A DNA stretch of 37,226 nt from Clostridiales bacterium (GTDB lineage Bacteria > Bacillota > Clostridia > Lutisporales > Lutisporaceae): positions 1 through 37,226 of the forward strand of contig JAAYMO010000131.1 of NCBI GenBank assembly GCA_012521375.1, written 5' to 3'. The stretch's first letter is position 1; each line of letters opens with the position of its first letter. Under the pieces are notes generated by a model, which did not search any database, had not been told where the DNA came from, and worked only from the letters and a program-made list of their open reading frames with translations. The position numbers and the translations under genes were made by a program. Positions 1 through 9,288 of this stretch are shown here, piece after piece.

Positions 1-827
1 GTCAAATCTGCAGTAAAATCCGTATCAAATACTTTATCAAAGCCTAATCTTCTTAAAGCAGAAACCATTTTCCCTTCCACATTTGTTCCTACAGGCATTC
101 CGAACTCTTCACCTAAAGCCACTCTTACTGCCGGAGCCGTTTGTGCAACTACAAATAATTCATCATCGTCTAATGCCTCCCAAACCCTATCTCTATCATC
201 CTTTTCTCTTAAAGCTCCTACAGGGCATACCTTAATACATTGTCCACAATTTATACAAGCCACTTCTGCTATACTTTTATCAAAATATGTTGTTACCGTG
301 GTATCTACCCCTCTTCTTGCGAAATTAATAATTCCAGTTCCTTGTATATTCTTGCAAATGCTGATGCATCTACCACAAAGGATGCATTTATTTTGATCTC
401 TGACTATTGATGGTGAAGCTTCATCAACTGCATAATGTTTTTTTTCACCTTCATAGTCTACTATATCGATTCCCATTTCCTCAGCCAGCTTTTGCAGCTC
501 ACAGTTTAGATTCCTTGAGCACGTTAGACATTCTCTTTCATGTCTTGCCAGCATCAGTTTCAGTATCGTAGTTCTTGCCTCTCTAACGCTTTTGGAGTTA
601 GTTTTGACTTCCATACCCTCTGCAACAGGCAAAGTGCAAGCAGCCTGTAAAGACCTTGCCCCTTTAACCTCAACTACGCACATTCTGCATGCTCCAACTT
701 CATTTATATCCTTAAGATAACAAAGGGTTGGTATATTAATATTTATTGATCGAGCCGCCTCTAAAACTGTCGTGTTCTCTGGAGCTTGAGTCTTAATACC
801 ATCGATTGTCAGATTAACCATTTTCAT
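1..827 (-). CDS. [FeFe] hydrogenase catalytic-type subunit, N-terminal part (runs off the window start)
   Basis: Reverse-strand translation [29 protein letters not shown]...[21 protein letters not shown] (2Fe-2S), [18 protein letters not shown] (NuoG-type His-Cys), [13 protein letters not shown] and [16 protein letters not shown] (4Fe-4S), then [17 protein letters not shown]...[19 protein letters not shown] (start of H-cluster domain). RBS GGAGGATGACCCGATG. Confidence 0.9.
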   Translation of the reverse strand, partial: MKMVNLTIDGIKTQAPENTTVLEAARSININIPTLCYLKDINEVGACRMCVVEVKGARSLQAACTLPVAEGMEVKTNSKSVREARTTILKLMLARHERECLTCSRNLNCELQKLAEEMGIDIVDYEGEKKHYAVDEASPSIVRDQNKCILCGRCISICKNIQGTGIINFARRGVDTTVTTYFDKSIAEVACINCGQCIKVCPVGALREKDDRDRVWEALDDDELFVVAQTAPAVRVALGEEFGMPVGTNVEGKMVSALRRLGFDKVFDTDFTADL

Positions 828-866
828 CGGGTCATCCTCCTTATAAGAATTTTCAAAAAAATTATT

Positions 867-889
867 AAACTCCTTTATTCAAGGAGTTT
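867..889 (-). terminator. Intrinsic terminator in the hydrogenase leader
   Basis: Minus strand AAACTCCTT-GAATA-AAGGAGTTT followed by AATAATTTTTTT; lies between the aptamer-like element and the RBS. Confidence 0.75.
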
Positions 890-947
890 TCAGCAAAAAA
901 TCACTATAAATATTCATTATAAATATTTATTTGCATATTTACAGCAA

Positions 948-1062
948 GCTTATAAACTCCTTTCCAAACATGGGAGGCATGAACATTTCTATTCATACCC
1001 ATCGATCTGCAAACCGTAGACAGTTCCTTAGGTTTCCAGATTCGGAGATATTTAGTTATAAG
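948..1062 (-). ncRNA. Structured 5' leader, probable molybdenum-cofactor (Moco) riboswitch-like aptamer
   Basis: Minus strand CTCCGAATCTGGAAACCTAAGGAACTGTCTACGGTTTGCAGATCGATGGGTATGAATAGAAATGTTCATGCCTCCCATGTTTGGAAAGGAG; closing CTCC/GGAG, hairpin ATGAA/TTCAT, and the CUCCGA...GGAAAC...AUGCCUCC...GGAAAGGAG signature I associate with the Moco RNA motif. Confidence 0.55.
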
Positions 1063-1103
1063 TTTATAATGATAGTATAAATATTTAACATTCAATTATA
1101 TTC

Positions 1104-1132
1104 ATTTTATTATATTGTCTATATTTTGTCAA
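1104..1132 (-). promoter_or_regulatory. Sigma-A promoter for the hydrogenase leader
   Basis: Minus strand TTGACA - 17 nt - TAAAAT, just upstream of the aptamer-like element. Confidence 0.7.
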
Positions 1133-1165
1133 TATATTGTCGAAAAAACCAAAATAATGCCAAAA

Positions 1166-1197
1166 TAAAAAGCTGCGTCAAATAACGCAGCTTTTTA
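1166..1197 (-). terminator. groEL terminator
   Basis: AAAAAGCTGCGT-CAAATA-ACGCAGCTTTTT directly after the groEL stop. Confidence 0.85.
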
Positions 1198-1203
1198 TCT
1201 ATC

Positions 1204-2832
<1,629 letters not shown>

Positions 2833-2849
2833 TTATATACCCTCCCTTA

Positions 2850-3134
<285 letters not shown>

Positions 3135-3184
3135 TTATAACCCTCCTTAAGTTTTTTTTACAAACTTGGTATGTATCCTTTTTA

Positions 3185-3211
3185 TTAGCACTCACTCAAG
3201 ATGAGTGCTAA
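3185..3211 (-). promoter_or_regulatory. CIRCE element (HrcA operator)
   Basis: TTAGCACTC-N9-GAGTGCTAA, perfect 9-bp inverted repeat upstream of groES. Confidence 0.97.
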
Positions 3212-3368
3212 TCACAATATAATAATAAATAATGGTTTAAAACTGCGCAAATTACTAATTTGCCATTTTATTGGGTTTTTTGGTCGTTTTTTAATAATAC
3301 TTCAATTTATCTCTCGTTTGCATTATTTTACTTAAAATATATGCTGTTTTCTCTGTCATGCAAAAAAT

Positions 3369-3391
3369 AAAGGCTTTAATAAGCCTTTTTA
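3369..3391 (-). terminator. Terminator of the ABC/ModE operon
   Basis: AAAGGCTT-TAAT-AAGCCTTTTT hairpin after the ModE-like gene. Confidence 0.75.
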
Positions 3392-3421
3392 TTATAGCCA
3401 ATATAGTCTTATTCATACATT

Positions 3422-3754
3422 TTAAGCAAAATATTTCTCATATATCCTTTCAATCTCTTCGGCAGCATCATTTCTGAATCTCTCATATTTCTCCATCAAG
3501 TCCTTGGCTTCTTGGGTCAGTTTAGAACCTCCTCCTTTAACTCCTCCTATTTCTCTTTCAAGAAGTTCTATCTTTAACTCTCTTTCTGCATTTTTTAATA
3601 TATTCAATGCTTTGGAATAAGCCATCCCCATTTCACTTGCAGCTTTATTGAGAGAACCCAACTTGTCTACCAGAACCAATAGCCTATAAGGTCCCTGTCC
3701 GAATACTTTGGTACCATCATCGCTTTTTATCCATAGACTATATCCAGCTTTCAT
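3422..3754 (-). CDS. ModE-type winged-helix regulator (DNA-binding domain only)
   Basis: GPYRLLVLVDKLGSLNKAASEMGMAYSKALNILKNAERELKIELLEREIGGVKGGGSKLTQEAKDLMEKYERF: LysR/ModE-like N-terminal domain; 110 aa, no MOP/TOBE domain. Confidence 0.85.
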   Translation of the reverse strand: MKAGYSLWIKSDDGTKVFGQGPYRLLVLVDKLGSLNKAASEMGMAYSKALNILKNAERELKIELLEREIGGVKGGGSKLTQEAKDLMEKYERFRNDAAEEIERIYEKYFA

Positions 3755-4530
3755 GCATTTAACCTCACCATCACATATTTTTCTCTATGCCTTATTATAT
3801 CAATTTTACCATATATCCTGGTAAAGATTTTCTTCAAAAATACATTATCTACATCTCTTGTATCAAATTCTGCCAATATCCTTCCATCTTCAAGGAATAT
3901 TATTCTATCACAATAATTGAGTGCATAATTAGGATCGTGCAAGGTTATAAGTCCTCCACGTCTTTCTGTTTTTATCAATTCACTTATTCTTGTAAGCACC
4001 ATATGTCTGTTATTATAGTCCAATGCACTGTCGGGCTCATCAAAAAGCATTATTTCTGCATTCTGCATAAGACTTCTGCATATGATTATCAGTTGCTTTT
4101 GCCCTTCACTTAGATGGAGGAAGTTTTCATAGGCATATCTCTCCATCCCCATCTTTTCCAGCATATCATAGGCCAATTTTTTATGAATTTTATTAGGAGA
4201 GCTGAATATACCCAGATAAGGGGTTATTCCCATCAGAACCACATCTATTACGCGAGTGTTGTATATTATGCTGTTCCTTTGGGGCATAAAGCTTATATGT
4301 CTAGCCCTCTCTTTTTCATTTAAATCAAAACTATTCTTTTCATTTATATAGCATTTTCCCGATATAGGTTTTAGAAGGCCGCTTATTGTCTTCAAAAGAG
4401 TGGTTTTCCCGGTCCCATTAAGACCCAAAAGTGCCACCAGTTCGCCTTCTCTTAATGAAAAGCTTATATCCTCCAATATTATATTATCTCCATAACCAGC
4501 TTTTATGTTTTCCATTCTCAATATTTCCAT
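3751..4530 (-). CDS. ABC transporter ATP-binding protein (FecE/BtuD/MolC-type)
   Basis: Walker A GLNGTGKTT, signature LSEGQKQLI, Walker B IMLFDEPDSALD. Confidence 0.95.
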   Translation of the reverse strand: MEILRMENIKAGYGDNIILEDISFSLREGELVALLGLNGTGKTTLLKTISGLLKPISGKCYINEKNSFDLNEKERARHISFMPQRNSIIYNTRVIDVVLMGITPYLGIFSSPNKIHKKLAYDMLEKMGMERYAYENFLHLSEGQKQLIIICRSLMQNAEIMLFDEPDSALDYNNRHMVLTRISELIKTERRGGLITLHDPNYALNYCDRIIFLEDGRILAEFDTRDVDNVFLKKIFTRIYGKIDIIRHREKYVMVRLNA

Positions 4531-4540
4531 AATAACCCTC

Positions 4541-5548
4541 CTAATAACGACTCATGAGATATGCCAGATACGGGGCTCCGATAAAGGTAGTGAGAATGCT
4601 TATGGGCAGCTCACTTACGCTTATGCTCCTTACCAAACAATCTGCAACTGTTAGGATAATGGCTCCTATAAACCCGCTTAATATAACGGCAGCAAAATCA
4701 TTTCTCCTCCTTATCATCCTGGCTATATGGGGTGCTATAAGCCCAATAAAACTTATGAGTCCGGTTAAACATATGATGCTAGCAACAATCAGTGTAGAAC
4801 AGATTATGACCGCCCAGCGGGTTGACTCTACCTTCACTCCTAAACTTTTGGCCTCCTCGTCATTGAGAGATAATATGTTGATTTGCCATCTTAATAAAAT
4901 AATTCCAATAATGCCGATGAAAAATAGAGGAAGCATGGTCATAACTTTTGAGGAGGTGACAGATGCAAAACTGCCCATAGCCCAGAATTCCATAGCTGCC
5001 AGCTCTTTTTCCGGATCTGCAACATATTTCATCATCATTATGATCCCTTGAGCGATAGAGCCGATGACAAGACCTGAAAGGACGAAGGCTACAACTCCCT
5101 TTTCCTTTGCTATTTTTGTGAGGCCTAGAGCGATAAATACCGCTGCTATACCACCTATAAATGCATTCATGGCTATGGTCAAGGTGCCTCCTGAAAAGAA
5201 AACTATGGCTATAGCTGCTCCAAGATTAGCTCCAGATGCCACACCTATTATATCAGGACTTGCCAGTGGGTTCTTGAAGATTATCTGATATATGCTGCCA
5301 GAAACACTCAGCCCCATTCCTGCAACGATTACCATTATGGTTCTAGGAAGGCGGAGAGTGTAAAAAACAGTTTTAACCATATCATTCACTTCTCCGCCTG
5401 TTGCAATATTGAAAATATCATCTAAGGTTATAGGATATTTGCCTGTAACTATGGACAGAAATATGACCAGCACAAACAGTCCAAGAATTATCACATATTT
5501 GCCAAGTTCTTTATCTTGTATATTCCGACTCGCATCCACATTTTTCAT
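4541..5548 (-). CDS. FecCD-family ABC transporter permease
   Basis: RLPRTIMVIVAGMGLSVSGSIYQIIFKNPLASPDIIGVASGANLGA...; hydrophobic; operon with ATPase and binding protein. Confidence 0.95.
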   Translation of the reverse strand: MKNVDASRNIQDKELGKYVIILGLFVLVIFLSIVTGKYPITLDDIFNIATGGEVNDMVKTVFYTLRLPRTIMVIVAGMGLSVSGSIYQIIFKNPLASPDIIGVASGANLGAAIAIVFFSGGTLTIAMNAFIGGIAAVFIALGLTKIAKEKGVVAFVLSGLVIGSIAQGIIMMMKYVADPEKELAAMEFWAMGSFASVTSSKVMTMLPLFFIGIIGIILLRWQINILSLNDEEAKSLGVKVESTRWAVIICSTLIVASIICLTGLISFIGLIAPHIARMIRRRNDFAAVILSGFIGAIILTVADCLVRSISVSELPISILTTFIGAPYLAYLMSRY

Positions 5549-6624
5549 TATTTTGTCAATTCCTCTTTATTTATCTCTATATCATAAAACTCCTTATAAA
5601 ACTCTACTGCCTCATCCTTGAATTTATCATAAGGGTATTTGTCCTCATTTAAAATGCTTGAAAGCCACATAGTACCAAGAATGCTGGATGGTACAGGTGA
5701 ATCCCAGGCTTCGAAAGCATCGGGCATAGTATATACATCTCCGTTCTTTATTGCAGTGATGGATTTCAGTTTTTCATCATTTAAAATATCTTCTTTTGAG
5801 TAGACAGCAGAAGGTACGATTATAATCACATCAGGATTATAGTTTAAAAGCTGCTCATAGGAAATAACTGCCCAATATGTGTCATCTATATCAGAAGTAA
5901 CATTAAAGCCGCCTGCATCCTCTATCATATAATTTTGGAACATATTCTTTGATGGGGTTGAAAGAAAATCACTGTTTCCGCCCATGTAAACCCTTTTCTT
6001 TTCACTATCTCCTACCATCTCTTTCATTTCAGCAAGCTTGCTGTCGTAATAAGATTTTAATCTTTCTCCTCTGTCTTCTGTTCCTGTCGCTTTGCTTACC
6101 ATATCAATGGTTTCCTTCAGCAAATCCATATTCTCCGGATTCACTGCGATCACATTTATTCCTAATTTTTCAAGATTCTCTACAGCTTCTCTCAATCTTA
6201 TTGGTAATACTACCAAATCCGGTTCTAAGGCAGCACAGCCCTCCAAATCAAAATTCTTTGCACTGCCAACATTAGGAAGATCTATAAATTGGGGAGCTGC
6301 CAATAAATAAATAGGCCTTTTATCTGCTCCAACCTCTATACCGACTACATTGTCTTCCAAACCTAAAGCTATCAACAGTGAAGTAGTTATGTAATAACCG
6401 CTGACGATTCTCTTGGGTTTTTCTTTAAAAACCACTTCTCTTCCAAGATGATCTGTTATTTTAATTTCAGTAATTTCATTTACTTCCTGTTCATTTTTGC
6501 TTTCTTCATTGTCCCCTACAGAATTATTTCCTACATTATTTGTAGAACAACCAATTAAAGATAGGAACATAGAAATAACTAATAATAGCCCTATGATTCT
6601 TTTAAAAGATTTTGATGATAGCAT
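5548..6624 (-). CDS. ABC transporter substrate-binding lipoprotein, probable molybdate/tungstate (MolA-like)
   Basis: Lipobox SLIGC, ITDHLGREVVFKEKPKRIVSGYY...LEPDLVVLP periplasmic-binding fold; specificity inferred from ModE neighbour and ModE-like operator. Confidence 0.8.
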   Translation of the reverse strand: MLSSKSFKRIIGLLLVISMFLSLIGCSTNNVGNNSVGDNEESKNEQEVNEITEIKITDHLGREVVFKEKPKRIVSGYYITTSLLIALGLEDNVVGIEVGADKRPIYLLAAPQFIDLPNVGSAKNFDLEGCAALEPDLVVLPIRLREAVENLEKLGINVIAVNPENMDLLKETIDMVSKATGTEDRGERLKSYYDSKLAEMKEMVGDSEKKRVYMGGNSDFLSTPSKNMFQNYMIEDAGGFNVTSDIDDTYWAVISYEQLLNYNPDVIIIVPSAVYSKEDILNDEKLKSITAIKNGDVYTMPDAFEAWDSPVPSSILGTMWLSSILNEDKYPYDKFKDEAVEFYKEFYDIEINKEELTK

Positions 6625-6646
6625 AAAATCACCTCTTAGCTTTAAT

Positions 6647-6670
6647 CGTTATACTTTTGTTTAAATAACG
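6647..6670 (-). promoter_or_regulatory. ModE-box-like operator upstream of the ABC transporter operon
   Basis: CGTTATACTTTTGTTTAAATAACG: inverted half-sites CGTTAT...ATAACG, 24 nt end to end, 22 bp upstream of the binding-protein start. Confidence 0.6.
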
Positions 6671-6736
6671 CTTAATTATATATTACCATTCTTTTCGAAA
6701 AATTCAAGCAAAAGTTATATAAGATAAATTAGTTTG

Positions 6737-6765
6737 TTGAACCTTACATGGTTTTCCAGTATAAT
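6737..6765 (+). promoter_or_regulatory. Sigma-A promoter for the ytxH-like gene
   Basis: TTGAAC - 17 nt - TATAAT. Confidence 0.65.
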
Positions 6766-6805
6766 TAAACACAATAATCAATATTTAGTATAAGGAGGGG
6801 TTTCA

Positions 6806-7210
6806 ATGTCATTAAAGGAAATATTGACTAAATCAAAAAAGGAAAAGAAAAAAGCTAAAGCTGTCGATACTGCAAAAAAAGTTGGAGTAGGCCTAGGTAT
6901 AGGTGCTGCTTTAGGTGCCGTTAGTGGTATTTTGTTTGCTCCAAAATCCGGAGAAGAGACCAGAAAAGATATTGCAAATGCTGCTAAAAATGCAGCTGAT
7001 ACCGTAAAAAAGAATGTTGAAGAAGCAGGAGATAAGATATCTAAGATTGTAGAAGAAGGAAAAGAAAGAATCGTTAGTATCAGAAATAGCAAAGAGGAAG
7101 TAGAAGAAGGAAAAGAAGAAGCTGCAGCAGAAGGAGAAGAATGCTGCGAAGACACCGAATGTTGCTGCGAAGGCTGTAGTGATGAAAGCGATACTAAAGA
7201 GGAGGCCTAG
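6806..7210 (+). CDS. YtxH domain-containing protein with Cys-rich acidic tail
   Basis: GVGLGIGAALGAVSGILFAPKSGEETRKDIANAAKNAADTVKKNVEEAG (YtxH); tail ECCEDTECCCEGCSDESDTKEEA; RBS AAGGAGGGG. Confidence 0.85.
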   Translation: MSLKEILTKSKKEKKKAKAVDTAKKVGVGLGIGAALGAVSGILFAPKSGEETRKDIANAAKNAADTVKKNVEEAGDKISKIVEEGKERIVSIRNSKEEVEEGKEEAAAEGEECCEDTECCCEGCSDESDTKEEA

Positions 7211-7212
7211 TT

Positions 7213-7581
7213 ATGATCTCCTATAGAGATTTGGCTTTTGCCATACTGTTCGTGATAGCGGTGGCTTTAGGGATATACTTATTTATGGTGTTGAATCATC
7301 TGTCTCATTTACTTAAAAGATTAAGAGAATTATCAGACAAGTACAGTTCTCATATAGAAAAGACCATAGACAGATTGCCTTCAATAGCTGCCAACATCGA
7401 TGAAACAGCAGAAAACATGAAACAGGGAATAGAAAAAGCTGCGGCTACGGTAGATACTGTGGGAGACACCATTACTGAAACGGTTGCCGCTGTAAATACC
7501 GGGACTCAGGAAGTTGTTGAATATGTAAAGATCATCGCAGATATTATAAAAGTATTGATAAATACTTTTGGGAAAAAATAG
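7213..7581 (+). CDS. DUF948-like membrane protein
   Basis: N-terminal TM segment then amphipathic helix; directly follows the YtxH gene. Confidence 0.7.
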   Translation: MISYRDLAFAILFVIAVALGIYLFMVLNHLSHLLKRLRELSDKYSSHIEKTIDRLPSIAANIDETAENMKQGIEKAAATVDTVGDTITETVAAVNTGTQEVVEYVKIIADIIKVLINTFGKK

Positions 7582-7587
7582 TATTTT

Positions 7588-7860
7588 TGAAACCACTAAA
7601 AACACTGAACACACGGCTTTATGTCTATTGCCTAGATGACTAAAGTAAACTAGAATAATCATATTCGATATTAGATTCAATAGCCAGGAAATCCTTTTAA
7701 GTTGGATACCATTCTCAGGTCGCCAGTATCCTGTCTATGGTGTTAGGGTATTCTTTTGGCTCTTAACTTTATAGCTGTGCTAAGAAAGCTACATTTGTAT
7801 GCATATTAAATATGCACATAATGTAGCTCTCTTAGTTTGGCCATAAAGACCCAAGAGAAA
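7588..7860. repeat. Intergenic repeat region R1 (dispersed motif plus long palindrome)
   Basis: TGAAACCACTAAAAACACT at 7588-7606 shared with R2/R3; near-perfect inverted repeat CTAAGAAAGCTACATT...AATGTAGCTCTCTTAG at 7780-7835. Confidence 0.6.
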
Positions 7861-7930
7861 TATCTAAACTCACATAGCCCGCAGCAAGTAAAAAGACGGA
7901 ATAGGAATACCTTGACGGCGCAATCAATAA

Positions 7931-8704
7931 TCAATCTATCTTTAGCTTACTTTCAATATAATCTACCGCTTGTGAAAGATAATCCTTATCCAGCTTTTCT
8001 ACCTCGCCTTTATCACAGGCTTCTGCCAAAATAGGATCTATAGGCATCCTTCCTAGCACTTCTATATCAAGAGTTTTCGCAATACCTTCAATATGACTTT
8101 CTCCAAACACATTTATCCTTTCGTTGCAATGAGGACACTCCACATAGCTCATATTCTCCACAATACCCAGAACAGGCACCCTCATCGACTTTGCCATATT
8201 GTATGCCTTTCGAACAATCATATGAACCAGATCCTGAGGGGTTGTAACAACTATAATCCCATCTAAGGGTATCGTTTGGAATACAGTCAACACCACATCG
8301 CTGGTTCCCGGAGGCATATCTATGAACAAATAATCTATATCTTCCCAAATTACATCAGTCCAAAACTGTTTTACAACACCGGATACAAGAGGACCTCTCC
8401 AAATTACCGGCGAGTCTTCCTCTTCTAATAGTAAATTGATAGACATTATCTTGATATCGTTTTGAGTTTTCTCTGGCAAAATACCTTCTTCCGAAGCTAA
8501 AGCTTTGTTGCTTATACCGAACATTTTAGGAATTGATGGACCTGTTATATCCGCATCCAAGATTCCAACCTTATAACCCTTTCTTCTTGTAAGAACTGCC
8601 AATGAGGAAGTCACCAAGGATTTTCCAACTCCGCCTTTCCCGCTTACAACTCCAATTATTTTTTTAATGGCGTTTTTACCATTATTTTGACTCATTTTGG
8701 TCAT
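7931..8704 (-). CDS. mrp: Mrp/NBP35-family Fe-S cluster carrier ATPase
   Basis: GVVSGKGGVGKSLVTSSLAV, DIDYLFIDMPPGTSDVVLTVFQ, CPHCNERINVFG CxxC motif. Confidence 0.95.
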   Translation of the reverse strand: MTKMSQNNGKNAIKKIIGVVSGKGGVGKSLVTSSLAVLTRRKGYKVGILDADITGPSIPKMFGISNKALASEEGILPEKTQNDIKIMSINLLLEEEDSPVIWRGPLVSGVVKQFWTDVIWEDIDYLFIDMPPGTSDVVLTVFQTIPLDGIIVVTTPQDLVHMIVRKAYNMAKSMRVPVLGIVENMSYVECPHCNERINVFGESHIEGIAKTLDIEVLGRMPIDPILAEACDKGEVEKLDKDYLSQAVDYIESKLKID

Positions 8705-8764
8705 CTCCTAACTAAATATAAAAATTCTTAACATTTATTATTTGAGATTTTTATTTAAATAATC

Positions 8765-9196
8765 TCAACTATTTCTGCAACCATCACAATTTGTACAATT
8801 TCTATAAAACTCACAGGTATTGCAGACCTCGGCTTTATCTAAAGCAATCATACAGTATGTACCTTCAAGCTTCCAACAAGGTTTGGTTTCATTGATTGGC
8901 ACAGGACTATTTTTTCTTGCTCCACCTTTGCAGTTCTTTTTAGTCCAACAGGGGTACATGGAAATAATATGCTTAACACCTGCAATATTTAAACCCTTTT
9001 CATCTATCAAATACTTTATAAATTTCAGCCTTTTCAAATCTTCATTGGAGTACCTTCTTTGATAACCTTGTCTATTAGGTTGTATAAGACCTTTTCTTTC
9101 CCATACCCGTAAAGTTTCCGGATGCTCACCTATAAACTTTGCAGCAGTTCCGATGGTATAAACCCCAGTATACTCATCAAACATATCAATCACCAT
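8765..9196 (-). CDS. MerR-family regulator with Cys-rich C-terminus
   Basis: YTIGTAAKFIGEHPETLRVWERKGLIQPNRQGYQRRYSNEDLKRL HTH; C-terminal ...VCNTCEFYRNCTNCDGCRNS. Confidence 0.9.
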   Translation of the reverse strand: MVIDMFDEYTGVYTIGTAAKFIGEHPETLRVWERKGLIQPNRQGYQRRYSNEDLKRLKFIKYLIDEKGLNIAGVKHIISMYPCWTKKNCKGGARKNSPVPINETKPCWKLEGTYCMIALDKAEVCNTCEFYRNCTNCDGCRNS

Positions 9197-9288
9197 TTAT
9201 CCTTTTATTGTATATTCATATAATGTGTTAACAATAAAATTTGGGATCTTTCTTTTAAAATAATTATATCATATAACAATTTCATCCA

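Noticed and set aside
904-1095. 63-aa minus-strand ORF in the hydrogenase leader
   Set aside because: Coincides with the structured leader, no RBS and no recognisable protein family; treated as RNA.
7381-7680. 99-aa minus-strand ORF overlapping DUF948 and repeat R1
   Set aside because: Antisense, overlaps repeat, no RBS or family resemblance.
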